Shown here: positions 34,004-43,643 of the stretch, piece after piece
Position numbering within the stretch: the first letter of the stretch is position 1
How the letters are laid out: every line of letters starts with the position of its first letter
From: Hymenobacter ruricola
GTDB lineage: Bacteria; Bacteroidota; Bacteroidia; Cytophagales; Hymenobacteraceae
DNA: 64,000 bases
NCBI RefSeq assembly: GCF_015694525.1
Contig: NZ_JADQDM010000003.1
Location: 124,001-188,000 of the forward strand
Reading direction: 5' to 3'
Program-made: the position numbers and the translations under genes
Notes under the pieces: generated by a model
The model's input: the letters and a program-made list of their open reading frames with translations, nothing else
What the model was told of the DNA's origin: nothing
Databases searched by the model: none

Positions 34004-37000
34004 TTATTCCACGACCAGCTTCTTCACAATGACTCCGGCGTCGGTTTGCAGGCGCAGCGAGTACACGCCCGTGGCCAGATTGGTCAGCGGCAGCGTGTGG
34101 GTGGCCAGACCGGCCGGCAGCACCTGCGTGAGCACCACGCGGCCCAGGGCATCCACTAGGCCCGCCGTCACGGCTTTGCGGCCCAGCACGGCGGGCAGTT
34201 CCACAAACACGGCCGTGCTGGCCGGGTTGGGATACAGGCCCACCTGGGCGGCGAGCGCGGCCGGGGCCGTGGCCAGCACGGCCTGCGGCGAGAACACCAA
34301 TTCGAAGCGGGTGGTCAGCAGGGCCGAGGCGTTGCTGACCGTGAACGAATAGCTGGGCTGCTGGGCCAGGTCAATCACCGCCCCCGTCTGCAAGTCGCGC
34401 AGGTAGGTGGGGGTGCTGCCCAGGTTCCGCAGCTCGGCGGCGGCCAGGGTGTAGGTGCCGGCCACGGGCACGCCCACGGCCAGCGGTACCACGCGCTGCG
34501 CGGCGGTGAGCGGGGCCAGGCCGTTGACGCACAGGCGCTGGGCGGCCGAGAGGCTGCTGCTCAGGTTCAGCCCCGAGGGGTTGGCCAGCTTCTCGGCGTC
34601 GTACGCGGCGTCGAAGCCGTCGGTGGCGCCGCCGTCAAAGTAGACGAAGGCGTCGTCGGCCGGGGCGCTGCCGGCGGCGGCGCGCAGGGTCAGGTGCGCG
34701 GCCGGGCGGGCGTCGGCCGTGCGCTGGAAGACGGGGATGGGGTTGGCGTAATCGGTCACGCGGTGGCTATTCTTGAAGGTGAGCGTGCCGCTGGTCTGGC
34801 CCGGGGTCACGCGCACGAAGAAGGCCTTGCCCAACGGCAGCACCGGGCTCACGTTGCCAAAGTCGCCGCTAGGGTTTACTTGGTAGAAGCGGTAGGTGCC
34901 GGCGTACGGGTTGGTCGGGTCGTCGCTGGTGAAAACGTACATGACGCCGTCCACGTTGGGGCGGTCGGTGGCGCCCACCTGGCTCCAGTCCAGGGGCGCG
35001 GGGTAGGGGTTGCCCACCAGGTGTAGCCCTGCGTCGGCGGCCGTGGCCCCGGCGTTGCGGGCCAGCGTCTGCGTCACGGGGCCGTTGTTGAGCGCGCCCA
35101 CAAAGTTCCAGGTCTGGTTAGCCGCCAGGTTCACGGTGTAGCCCTGGCCTACGGCGAGGGGGGCACCCAGCGCGGCGGGCGAGTACCAGCCCTTGTCGAA
35201 CGTGCTCAGGGGGGTGGGAGCGGTAGCCAGGCGGGCCTGGTCGTAGCCGAACACCGTCGGGAAGGGCGTCACGGTGTTGCCTACCGTATTGTAATCCGGG
35301 TTCACCACGGGCGTGAAGCCGCTCGTCGTCAGGCTCGCCACCGTGGCGTTGGCGATGGGCGCCGACACGTGGCGGTAGCCCGCGTTGGGGTTCTGACTCG
35401 GGTCGATGTAGCGCTGCACCGTGGCATTGCCGGTCACCACGGCCCCGCCGTTGTTCACCACCAGGGCCGTACCCGCCGCATCCGATATCAAAGTGAAGGG
35501 GTTGCCGGTGGTGGCGAAGTTGCCGTTGAGCGTGAGCACGCGCCGCACCGAGGTGACGTTCGGGTTGTTCAGCTGCGCGCCGTTGGCGCCCACCGTCAGG
35601 TTCCAGAAGCGGTTCACGCCGCCACCGTTGAGCAGGGCCGGGGCGCTGCCGCCCAGCGCGAGTGTGCCGCCGTTGGGGCCCGCGAAGCCGCTGAAACTCC
35701 CATTGTTGGTCAGGTTGGCAGCCAGCGTGAGCGTGTTGCCGCTCATCGTCAGAGAGGCCCCAGCGGCGATACTCACGTTGCGAGCGTTGGCCTGCGAGGT
35801 ATTGACCGCAATAGTCGGGAAGCGGTTGCCGGTGGGCGAGGTCGGGATGACGGCATCAATGGTGGCATTCGGCACCTGGTTGGGCGTCCAGTTGCTGGCA
35901 TCAAACCAACTAGTGTTGGTGTTGCCCGTCCAGGTCACCACCGTTACAACCGGGGCCGCGATGCTGAGCGTGTAGCTGCGCGAGCCAGTGTAAGGGCCCG
36001 CGCCAGTCGAGGCATCGGTTGCCGTCACCGTAAAGGTGTACGGGCCGTTCACCGTAGGCGTGCCCGAGAGCACCCCGGCCGCCGACAGCGTCAGGCCCGC
36101 CGGCAAGGCGCCGCCCATGATGGCGAAAGTGTAGGGAGCCGTGCCACCCGAAGCCGTGAGGACCTGGTTGTAAACCGTGCCCTGCGTGCCATTCGGCAGC
36201 GTAGGCGGGCTCACGGCGATGGTCGGGGCCGCAATGGTGAGCGTGTAGCTGAGCGAGCCGTTGTAGGGGCCGCCGCTGGCGCTGGTCGAAGCATCGGTGG
36301 CCGTCACCGTGAAGACGAACGAGCCGCCCGCTGTGGGCGTACCCGAGAGCACGCCGGCCGAAGACAAGGTCAGGCCCGCCGGCAGCGCCCCCGCCGTGAC
36401 GGCGTAGGTGTACGGAGCCGTGCCACCCGAAGCCGTGAGGGCCTGGTTGTAGACCACTGCCACCGTGCCAGCCGGCAGCGTGGTCGGGCTCAGGGCGATG
36501 GCGGGAGCCGCAATAGTCAGCGTGTAGCTGCGCGAGCCAGTGTAAGGGCCTGCGCCGGTCGAGGCATCGGTTGCCGTCACCATGAAGGTGAACGAGCCGC
36601 TCGCAGCGGGCGTGCCCGAGAGCACCCCGGCCGCCGACAGCGTCAGGCCTGCCGGCAACGCGCCGCCCGTGATGGCGTAGGTGTAGGGAGCCGTGCCGCC
36701 CAAGGCCGTAATGGTCTGGTTGTAGGTCGCGCCCCGCGTGCCGCTAGGCAACGTAGCCGGCGACACCGCAATGGTCGGAGCCACGATGGTCAGCGTGTAC
36801 GTCTGCGAGCCGCTGTAGGGGCCGCCGCTGAAACCGGGTGAGGCATCAGTGGCCGTGAGTGTAAAGGTGAACGAGCCACCCGCCGTAGGCGTACCCGAGA
36901 GCACGCCGGCCGAAGTCAAGGTCAGGCCCGCCGGCAGCGCCCCCGCCGTAATGGCGTAGGTGTACGGAGCCGTGCCGCCCGAGGCCGTAATTGTTTGGTT

Positions 37001-40000
37001 GTAAGTGGCCGCCACCGTGCCCGCCGGCAGCGTAGCCGGGGTGAGCGTAATGGCGGGAGCTGCAATGCTGAGCGTGTAGGTGCGCGAGCCGCTGTAGGGG
37101 CCCGGAGCCGCCGAGTTGTCGGTCGCCGTCACGGTGAAGGTGAACGAGCCACTCGCCGCGGGCGTGCCCGCAATCGTGCCGTTCGTCAAGATAAGTCCAG
37201 CCGGCAATGCGCCGCCCGTGATGGCGTAGGTATAGGGAGCCGTGCCGCCCAAGGCCGTAATGGCCTGGTTGTAGGCCGTGCCCCGCGTGCCGTTGGTCAG
37301 GGTAGCCGGGCTCACCGTGATGGTCGCGGCCTGGAACTGCACGCTCACGATGTTGCTGAGCGAGTTGCCGGTGTTGTTGGCGTCCTGGGCCACGTTGGCG
37401 GCCAGGCTCACCGATACGAGGCCGAAACCGCTGGGCGTCACGGTGAAGGTGTAGGGGCCTGCGCCGCTGCCGCTGAAGCTGGCTGCATTGAGCGTACCGC
37501 CCGATACCGTCACGTCCGCGGCCGTGAAGGTGGTGCCCACGCTCTGCGGGTTGCCGCCCGCCGTGAAGCTCACCGCGAAGGGAATGGGCGCGGTGCTGGT
37601 GGGGCTGGCCGAGGTGGTGCTCACGGTGGCCGTCAGGGTCGGGGCAAACACGTTGAACGAAGCCGAGGTGAAGGGCTCGTACGTCGGGGTTTGATTGGGC
37701 TGAATGCTGCCCACGAACACGTCGTTGACGAACACGTTCAGCCGCTGGTCGACTGCGGTGTAGTAGCGCTGAGCCGTCTGGAAGTTCACCTGGTAGCTGC
37801 CCGTAGGCACGGCTAGGTTCTGCGAGAGGCTGGCGTTGTTGTCGCCAGCGCTCTGTATCAGGGCCACCGCGTCGCCGTTGGGCGGCAGGGGCTGGGGTCG
37901 GCCCGGGACTTGGGAGTCGAAGGCGCTGCCGTAGCGCGCCACGCCGGCCGTGCCGGTGAAGGCCCAGGGCGCGGCCACCACGGGCGTGGCGTCGGTCGCC
38001 TTCCGGAAGCCGTTGGCCGGCACGTTGTTGGTTTCGAAGCTGCCGTTTTGCAAGCCGTTGGCCACCACCGTGCTCGTGCCGCTTTGCAGCACCTGCACCA
38101 CGTCCACGAAGGCCGTCACGTCGCCGTTGCCGCTGGCGCTGCCCGCCGCCTGGATGCGCAGCGTGGGCGCCGCCGCGAAGCTCTTGGTGATGGTGTAGGT
38201 TTCGCCGGCCGTGTAGGGCACGTTCGACACCGTGGGCGTAATGCCCGTGCTGTTGGCCACGTTCAGCGTCAGGGTGCCGTCGCCCGTGCCCGTGTTGACT
38301 ACCGCCGTGTAGGTCGTGCCTGAGCCCGAGACGCTGCTGATGCTGGCGCCGGTGTTGCTCGTGACCGAGAAGTTGTTGACGGTAACGCCGCTCACGCTGC
38401 CCGAGAACACCACCTGGTAGCTCACCTGGGTCGTGGCCGTGGGCGAAGGCGTCAGGCGCGTGACCGAGGCGACCGTTACGCTCTGGCTGACGGTATAGGT
38501 TTGGCCGCCGGTGAAGCCGCCGCTCAGGCCATTACCCGCCGCGTCGCCGATGCCCGAGCCGCTGCTCTTCACGTCGAGGCGCACGGTGCCGTTGCCGTTC
38601 ACGCCGTTCACCGTCACGTCGTACTGCGTGCCGTTGCTGCCGCTCACGGCCGCCACGCTGGCAACGCTGCCGGTGGTGCTGCCGGTGGTCGTCACGAAGG
38701 TGAAGCTGCCAGTCGTTACCCCCGTCACCGCTTCGCTGAACGTCACGCGGAAGGTGAGCGAGGTGGCGCCGGTGGTGGCCGTGACCGGGTTCTGGCGCAC
38801 GCTGCTCACCACCGTCGGGGCCACGGCATCCACCAGGATGCCGGCCGTCGAGGGCACGTTGTTGAGCGTGAGGGTGGCGTCGTTGCCGATGGCGTCGCGC
38901 AGCGTGCCGCCGTTCAGGGTCAGGGCGCCCAGCGCGATGCCGTCCGTGTCCACCTCGCCGTTCTGCACGGTGTAGCTGAAAACCAGCGCTGTGCTGCCCG
39001 AGCCTGAGGCGTAGACGGCCTGCCGGGCAGTCGAGCCAATGGTCAGGGCCAGCTGCGGGGTGCCCGTCACCGTGACGGCCTCCGAAAAGTTGACCGTGAA
39101 GCTCAGCACCTGCGTGGCGCGGTAGCTGCCATTGGCCGGCACAGCCACGCTGGTCACCACCGGGCCCGTCTTGTCAATGGTATAGGTTTCGCCCGCAAAC
39201 GGCAGCGTCGTCGTGATGTCCGCCGAGAGGTTGGTGTCGTTGGCCAGGTTCAACGTCAGGCTGCCGCTGCCCGTGCCCGTGTTCACCGGCACCGTCCAGG
39301 TGTTGCCCGCGCCTGCTACCGGCGTACCCACCGAAGCCGTGCTCACCGTGCCCGTAGTGGTTAGCGAGAAGTTGGCCGCCGTCAGGCCCGTCACCGGTGC
39401 CCCGAAGGTCACCGTGTAGTTTACCGTGGCGGCGTTGGTGGGGTTGGCGTTGGCCCGCACGATGGAGTTCACCGTGGTTTGCTGCGTGCCGGTGATGCGA
39501 ATGTAGTCGAAAGCCAGCTCCTTGGTGCCGATGCTGCTCTGCTCAACCTTGAAGTCCAGATTGGCCACGGCGGCGCTGTTGGGTATGTTGGTAAAGAGGA
39601 TGTCCTGCAGGGTCGACGTAAGCCGGGGGCTGGTCGTTTCGGCCACGCCGTCCAAGTTGGTGTCCTGGCGCAGCTCATTGGTGGCGTTGTTGCCGTAGAA
39701 CGCCCCAAACAGCACCCAGGTGCCGCCGTTGACCCGGTAGTACAGCTTCACGAAGTCCGTGTTGGCCCAAGGGCTGCTCAGCGAACCCTGGCCCTGGCCC
39801 ATGCGCAGGGTAAAGCGCAAGTTCACATAGCCGGCGGCATTTACCGGGGCCAACTGCACGGCGGCCACCGGGGAGGCGGGGCTGCCCGGGCCATTGGTGC
39901 CTTCGCCAAACCAGTAGCCGGTGCCGTTGTAGTTAGCGAAGGTGGAGTTGGTGGGCGTCACGTTGCCGGGGCCCACGGGCGGGCTGGCCGTGGCCCGGAA

Positions 40001-41206
40001 AAAGCCCGTGCTGGAGGCCGCCACGGCAAAGGTGTTGGCGGTGTAGCGGGTCCCTTCGCCATCCAATTCGAAGTCTTCGGTGTAGGGCAGCCCCGCCGCC
40101 GCATTGAGCGTGGTCGTTACGTTGATGGTGCGCGTGACGGTGTTGCTGTTGGAAGTGCCATCATTCACCGTGAAAGCAACGATACGCGCCCCTCCGGTAG
40201 CCGTGGAGTTATTGCTGTTTCGGTAAGTAACCGAGCGCAACGCCGCTTGGTAGGCACCTAGCGCCGCCGTGCCCGTCAGCACGAGCGTGCCGTTGGCGTT
40301 GGACTGAATTGAGATGCCGTTCTGAGGGGAGAAGGCCAGCAGGTCCTGACCCGCTACGTAGCCGCCCGATTGGATGGCCACCGTGGCGCTTGACAGGGTG
40401 GTGTTGGTCCCGCTATGGCTTACCGCGATGCTGCTGGTAATCTGCGTGTCCGGGTCGCCTTCGGTGTAGCTGAGGGGGGTGTTGGTTTCGGTTGTACTCA
40501 GAGCCAATACCGGCTTGGCGACGTTGTCCTCGTCGCCTATCACCCGGATGTTGTCGAAGGCTATTTCCTCGCTGGCCCCGTGCTCATCCACCACCACGCG
40601 CACGTACAGCGAGCTGCCGGTAGCGGGTACGCCAAAGGTGAATTCCTTAAAATTACTGTCTACAACATCTGCCGTGGCAGTAGTGCCATTCAGGCTCAAG
40701 TCACCCCGGGTGCCATTGAATGCAGTGTTGCCCCTGAAGGTGGCCAGGGTGGTAAAATTCGTATTATCAAATGAGTACTGAACCAACAGTTGGTCATCCG
40801 CTTCGAAAGGCCGGTTTCCTGGGGCCACGGCGCCAGGCCCGCTCTTCGGAGCGGCCAGGGCGATGGTTATTTCCAGGTTTTTGTAGCCGGTGGTGTTTAT
40901 CCCATTCAGCGTTAACACGCCGGCAGGCCCGACGGCCGCTCCGTCACTGGTGCCACGCACCGCCTCCGCCGCCCAGAAGTTGGTGCCCTGCTGGTTGCCC
41001 AGTGCCAACGGAAAGTTGGCGTATTGACTGGTTGGCGTGGCAGTGGTGGCCTTCTGGAAGTACGAGCTGGTGCCGGTGATGGTATTGGCCGTGTAGCCAG
41101 TGGCTGACCCTTCAAAGTTTTCCTGGCCCAGCGTGACGTTCAACTGCTGTGCCCTGGCGCCAAAGGCCAACAGGAACAGAAAGACCCAAAGTATGGATGT
41201 CTTCAT
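34004..41206 (-). CDS. Giant secreted T9SS protein with tandem Ig-like repeats
   Basis: A 2400-residue protein with a signal peptide (MKTSILWVFLFLLAFGARA) and a C-terminal T9SS sorting domain (LYPNPASTAVFVEL to VKKLVVE). The first 550 residues hold two related jelly-roll-like domains (LPYTEDFELDGEG and its counterpart). Cadherin/Big-like segments follow (VPANGSYRATQVLSFTVNFS, FRVTFSEAVTGV), then five putative-Ig (He_PIG) repeats of about 92 residues, each with GGTAPYTYAI and GALPAGL, then a beta-helix-like part (WTGNTNTSWFDASNWTPNQV). It is probably a surface adhesin or matrix protein. No enzyme domain is recognised. Its promoter is consensus and it is monocistronic between terminators. Confidence 0.88.
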   Translation of the reverse strand: MKTSILWVFLFLLAFGARAQQLNVTLGQENFEGSATGYTANTITGTSSYFQKATTATPTSQYANFPLALGNQQGTNFWAAEAVRGTSDGAAVGPAGVLTLNGINTTGYKNLEITIALAAPKSGPGAVAPGNRPFEADDQLLVQYSFDNTNFTTLATFRGNTAFNGTRGDLSLNGTTATADVVDSNFKEFTFGVPATGSSLYVRVVVDEHGASEEIAFDNIRVIGDEDNVAKPVLALSTTETNTPLSYTEGDPDTQITSSIAVSHSGTNTTLSSATVAIQSGGYVAGQDLLAFSPQNGISIQSNANGTLVLTGTAALGAYQAALRSVTYRNSNNSTATGGARIVAFTVNDGTSNSNTVTRTINVTTTLNAAAGLPYTEDFELDGEGTRYTANTFAVAASSTGFFRATASPPVGPGNVTPTNSTFANYNGTGYWFGEGTNGPGSPASPVAAVQLAPVNAAGYVNLRFTLRMGQGQGSLSSPWANTDFVKLYYRVNGGTWVLFGAFYGNNATNELRQDTNLDGVAETTSPRLTSTLQDILFTNIPNSAAVANLDFKVEQSSIGTKELAFDYIRITGTQQTTVNSIVRANANPTNAATVNYTVTFGAPVTGLTAANFSLTTTGTVSTASVGTPVAGAGNTWTVPVNTGTGSGSLTLNLANDTNLSADITTTLPFAGETYTIDKTGPVVTSVAVPANGSYRATQVLSFTVNFSEAVTVTGTPQLALTIGSTARQAVYASGSGSTALVFSYTVQNGEVDTDGIALGALTLNGGTLRDAIGNDATLTLNNVPSTAGILVDAVAPTVVSSVRQNPVTATTGATSLTFRVTFSEAVTGVTTGSFTFVTTTGSTTGSVASVAAVSGSNGTQYDVTVNGVNGNGTVRLDVKSSGSGIGDAAGNGLSGGFTGGQTYTVSQSVTVASVTRLTPSPTATTQVSYQVVFSGSVSGVTVNNFSVTSNTGASISSVSGSGTTYTAVVNTGTGDGTLTLNVANSTGITPTVSNVPYTAGETYTITKSFAAAPTLRIQAAGSASGNGDVTAFVDVVQVLQSGTSTVVANGLQNGSFETNNVPANGFRKATDATPVVAAPWAFTGTAGVARYGSAFDSQVPGRPQPLPPNGDAVALIQSAGDNNASLSQNLAVPTGSYQVNFQTAQRYYTAVDQRLNVFVNDVFVGSIQPNQTPTYEPFTSASFNVFAPTLTATVSTTSASPTSTAPIPFAVSFTAGGNPQSVGTTFTAADVTVSGGTLNAASFSGSGAGPYTFTVTPSGFGLVSVSLAANVAQDANNTGNSLSNIVSVQFQAATITVSPATLTNGTRGTAYNQAITALGGTAPYTYAITGGALPAGLILTNGTIAGTPAASGSFTFTVTATDNSAAPGPYSGSRTYTLSIAAPAITLTPATLPAGTVAATYNQTITASGGTAPYTYAITAGALPAGLTLTSAGVLSGTPTAGGSFTFTLTATDASPGFSGGPYSGSQTYTLTIVAPTIAVSPATLPSGTRGATYNQTITALGGTAPYTYAITGGALPAGLTLSAAGVLSGTPAASGSFTFMVTATDASTGAGPYTGSRSYTLTIAAPAIALSPTTLPAGTVAVVYNQALTASGGTAPYTYAVTAGALPAGLTLSSAGVLSGTPTAGGSFVFTVTATDASTSASGGPYNGSLSYTLTIAAPTIAVSPPTLPNGTQGTVYNQVLTASGGTAPYTFAIMGGALPAGLTLSAAGVLSGTPTVNGPYTFTVTATDASTGAGPYTGSRSYTLSIAAPVVTVVTWTGNTNTSWFDASNWTPNQVPNATIDAVIPTSPTGNRFPTIAVNTSQANARNVSIAAGASLTMSGNTLTLAANLTNNGSFSGFAGPNGGTLALGGSAPALLNGGGVNRFWNLTVGANGAQLNNPNVTSVRRVLTLNGNFATTGNPFTLISDAAGTALVVNNGGAVVTGNATVQRYIDPSQNPNAGYRHVSAPIANATVASLTTSGFTPVVNPDYNTVGNTVTPFPTVFGYDQARLATAPTPLSTFDKGWYSPAALGAPLAVGQGYTVNLAANQTWNFVGALNNGPVTQTLARNAGATAADAGLHLVGNPYPAPLDWSQVGATDRPNVDGVMYVFTSDDPTNPYAGTYRFYQVNPSGDFGNVSPVLPLGKAFFVRVTPGQTSGTLTFKNSHRVTDYANPIPVFQRTADARPAAHLTLRAAAGSAPADDAFVYFDGGATDGFDAAYDAEKLANPSGLNLSSSLSAAQRLCVNGLAPLTAAQRVVPLAVGVPVAGTYTLAAAELRNLGSTPTYLRDLQTGAVIDLAQQPSYSFTVSNASALLTTRFELVFSPQAVLATAPAALAAQVGLYPNPASTAVFVELPAVLGRKAVTAGLVDALGRVVLTQVLPAGLATHTLPLTNLATGVYSLRLQTDAGVIVKKLVVE
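35945..37335 (-). repeat. Five tandem 276-bp repeats encoding Ig-like domains
   Basis: Five units of about 92 codons, alternating between a short form (GTRG near the start, DASTGAGPYTGSR near the end) and a long form (GTVA near the start, SGGPYSGS near the end), in the order short-long-short-long-short. The alternation suggests that a two-domain unit was duplicated. Confidence 0.85.
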
Positions 41207-41229
41207 AAGTTTAAAATTAATTGAAAAAG

Positions 41230-41262
41230 CAAATTTAAGCGTGAAGCGTTATTCTACAGCAA
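41230..41262 (-). promoter_or_regulatory. Promoter of the giant T9SS protein gene
   Basis: On the minus strand TAAATTTG (41237 to 41230) matches TAnnTTTG fully, with a TTG at 41262-41260 and a 22-bp spacer, close to the Bacteroidota -33/-7 layout. The start codon follows 23 bp downstream. Confidence 0.5.
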
Positions 41263-41593
41263 TTTAGTATGAACCATTATGGGAAAGGCTTCCATAATCT
41301 CGCCAGCCCGTATGCCCAGCGCCACTAGCTGCGGGCCGGTGAAGTGGCCTTCGGTAAAAGCCAGCATATAGTAGAGAAACCGGGAGCCGGCACCTGCAGC
41401 ACGGCGGCCGGGACACGCCAGAGAAAGGTGAATGCCCGCACGGCCGCGGGGGCCTGCATCAGCTGTTCGGTTTCGTCGGATGAAGGCAGCCGCGTGCATG
41501 GAGATAAGTACTTGGCAAACAAACCGCGCTGGCAGCCCGGCAGGCGACCTGCCCCGACTGCCAGCGCGGTTGTGGAAAAGCGGGCGGCGGCCG
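41263..41593. other. Gap with possible decayed reading frame
   Basis: Roughly 330 bp between the giant T9SS gene and the tail-collar genes. On the minus strand two frames give protein-like stretches (ETEQLMQAPAAVRAFTFLW in one, FTEGHFTGPQLVALGIRAGE in another) that would join through a single frameshift. I do not recognise the family and do not call a gene. Confidence 0.25.
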
Positions 41594-42127
41594 TTAGCCG
41601 CGCGAGGGGAAGTAGCCCTGCAGGGCAATGGCGTAGTTCATGGCAATCAGCGGCTGGCGGTTGTCGTGGGGCTGGTTGCCGCCCACCGAGGAGGTCGTGT
41701 TCGGCAGGGCATTGGCGCCGAAAGACGCATTGGGCGTGCCCGTGGCAAACTGCGTCGCGGTGCCCTGGGCCGGAAACGCCTGGCTGGCTTCGGCATACTC
41801 CGCGGCGGTGCCCGTCTGAATGGTGCCCTGGTAGCCGTGGCCGTGCGCCGGCATCTGCGCCTGCGTAAGCGTCACGGTTTCCGAGCCGCCAATCTGGCCC
41901 CAGCTGTAGGTCGAGCCACCGGGCATCGCGCCTACCCCCGTGATAAGGCGGCCGCGCAGGTCGGGCAGGCGGAACGTCGTGACGCCGTCGCCGCCGTAGG
42001 TGGTGCCCAGCAGCGAAAACAGCGCCTGGTTCTGGTTAATGGGCAGTGTCTGGCCTTGGCAATAGGCCCAGCCTTTCGGCGCGAAGGGGAAGCTCATGAG
42101 GCGGATTTCGCCAACGAATGCGTCCAT
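41594..42127 (-). CDS. Phage tail-collar domain protein (MdpB-like), copy 3
   Basis: A 177-residue protein of the tail-collar/microcystin-dependent-protein-like family. The N-terminal collar motif runs from GEIRLMSFPFAPKGWAYCQG to TYGGDGVTTFRLPDLRGR, with HGHGYQG in the middle and NQPHDNRQPLIAMNYAIAL at the end. Such proteins are common in Bacteroidota away from prophages and their role is unknown. They have no signal peptide. Third of three tandem paralogues separated by 33-43 bp, so very probably an operon. No tail tube, sheath or baseplate genes are near. Confidence 0.85.
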   Translation of the reverse strand: MDAFVGEIRLMSFPFAPKGWAYCQGQTLPINQNQALFSLLGTTYGGDGVTTFRLPDLRGRLITGVGAMPGGSTYSWGQIGGSETVTLTQAQMPAHGHGYQGTIQTGTAAEYAEASQAFPAQGTATQFATGTPNASFGANALPNTTSSVGGNQPHDNRQPLIAMNYAIALQGYFPSRG

Positions 42128-42170
42128 ATAAGTGAGGAAAGAAAATGAAAAGGGAGAAGAAAAGCGGCGC

Positions 42171-42710
42171 CTATGGCTGCGTCGGGTAAATGCCCGAGGT
42201 GCAGATGATGTAATAGATGGCCGTGAGGGGCTGCAGGTTGGAGTGCGGCTGCGAGCCGCCAGCGGGCGTCATCTGACCGGTGAGGGACGTGGGCGCCAGC
42301 GCATCTGCGCCAGAGGTGTTGATATAAGCCAACGCGCCCTTGTCCGCGAAGAAGGCGTTGGTGGGGTCGGTTACGGGGGTGGTGGCGCCGCTGATGACGT
42401 TGACCGTGCCGCTGAACGGGTGCTGGTGCACCGGCAGCTGGTTGCTGGTGAGCGTCACCGTCTCCGTGCCCTGCATCTGCCCAATGACGTAGCTCGACAG
42501 GCCGGGCCCCTGGCCCTGGCCAACGGCCACGCGGCTGGCCATGTTGGGCACGGCAAAGGTGGTTTGCCCGTCGCCGCCGTAGGTGGTGCCGATGAGGGCA
42601 TACAGCGCGTCGTACTCGCTGATGGACAGCAGGCTGCCGTTGCAGAACAGCCAGCCAACGGGGGCGAATGTGCCGCCGAAAATGCGGATTTCTCCGAGGT
42701 AAGGTTCCAT
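42171..42710 (-). CDS. Phage tail-collar domain protein (MdpB-like), copy 2
   Basis: 179 residues, same architecture as its neighbours: GEIRIFGGTFAPVGWLFCNG, then LIGTTYGGDGQTTFAVPNMA, VHQHPFSG and a C-terminal SQPHSNLQPLTAIYYIICT. It is the most divergent of the three copies in the last third (ADALAPTSLTGQMTPAGG). The cysteine at the end of the collar motif (FCNG) is kept in all three copies. Function unknown; an assembly of mixed subunits encoded by the three genes is possible but unproven. Confidence 0.85.
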   Translation of the reverse strand: MEPYLGEIRIFGGTFAPVGWLFCNGSLLSISEYDALYALIGTTYGGDGQTTFAVPNMASRVAVGQGQGPGLSSYVIGQMQGTETVTLTSNQLPVHQHPFSGTVNVISGATTPVTDPTNAFFADKGALAYINTSGADALAPTSLTGQMTPAGGSQPHSNLQPLTAIYYIICTSGIYPTQP

Positions 42711-42743
42711 GGTTGAAAATCGAATGAGGGGGAGAACGGACGG

Positions 42744-43280
42744 TTAGGAACGCTGCGGGAAGACACCCTGCAGGGCAATGACGTAATACATGGCCAGGAA
42801 GGGCTGACGGTTTTCGTGGGGCTGATTGCCCCCCACGATGCCGCCCGAGCCTTTCACCGAGCCGGCGGCCATGGTCTTGGTGCTGGCGGTGGCCCCGTAC
42901 TGCGGGTCCACGGTGTCGCTGAGGTAGTTTCCGCTGGGCGAGGCAGCGTTGCCCGGTTGGGAATTGACGTTTACCGAAGCGCTGAGGGTGTGGGTGTGGG
43001 CCGGCATCTCCGGCTGCTGCAGCGTCACCGACTCTATGCCAGTCATTTCACCCGGCGTGTAAGAGGTCAGCCCAGCGCCAGCGCCCGCGTCCACGATGAC
43101 GCGGCCGCGCAAGTCGGGCAGGGCGAAGGTCGTCGTGCCGTTGCCGCCGTACTGCGTGCCGAGAATCGAGAACAGGGCTGTGTTCGAGCGGATTTGTATC
43201 AGCGAACCGTCGCAGATGGCCCAGCCCCGCGGAGCGAAGGAAAAAGCGACAGCGCGGATTTCTCCGAGTAATGGTTCCAT
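42744..43280 (-). CDS. Phage tail-collar domain protein (MdpB-like), copy 1
   Basis: 178 residues from the ATG giving MEPLLGEIRAVAFSFAPRGW. An in-frame upstream start would add 37 hydrophobic residues absent from the other two copies and is not chosen, although it could in principle be a signal sequence. It shows the family features LGTQYGGNGTTTFALPDLRG, HTHTLSASV and NQPHENRQPFLAMYYVIAL. It is the first gene of the three-gene run. An inverted-repeat motif at 43644-43681, also found before the two-component gene cluster, lies 364 bp upstream. Confidence 0.85.
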   Translation of the reverse strand: MEPLLGEIRAVAFSFAPRGWAICDGSLIQIRSNTALFSILGTQYGGNGTTTFALPDLRGRVIVDAGAGAGLTSYTPGEMTGIESVTLQQPEMPAHTHTLSASVNVNSQPGNAASPSGNYLSDTVDPQYGATASTKTMAAGSVKGSGGIVGGNQPHENRQPFLAMYYVIALQGVFPQRS

Positions 43281-43643
43281 AGAGTGAACGAGAAAAAGGT
43301 GAAGGTGAAAAAAGCAAGCCCTCGCAACCGCGCCGGCCCGTAACAAAGCAGTGGTACTAATCAGGAAAAAGGAGCAGTGGCCGGCTCCCACAGCTTGCGG
43401 TAGGTGGTGGGTTGCGGCATGGCTTGGCGAGCCATTGCGCGGTAGTTAACCTGTTGGCCAGTGAGAGAGAAAATGCATCACTGCCAAAAGTACCAGCCTT
43501 CGGACAGCGCAGAGAGTGGAATGCTCAGCGTGCACATTTTTCTGGTCACTAACGTAGTAAATGCTTGAGAACAAGGAATAGAAATTCGCGAAGCTAAACG
43601 GTTTGCGTCAGCAAAGAAAGGGGGTATGAGCCGTCAGCGTTAG
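43281..43643. other. Intergenic region upstream of the tail-collar genes
   Basis: About 360 bp without a supported gene, lower in GC than its surroundings. It must hold the promoter of the tail-collar genes if they are not read from the response-regulator transcript. I find no clear TAnnTTTG match close to the first gene. Confidence 0.5.

Noticed and set aside
35369-36841. Plus-strand repetitive open frame, collagen-like in appearance
   Set aside because: Mirror of the Ig-like repeats on the minus strand; its repetition is explained by those repeats.
41594-43280. Prophage or tailocin remnant
   Set aside because: Only collar-domain proteins are present; no capsid, tail tube, sheath, lysis or integrase genes nearby.
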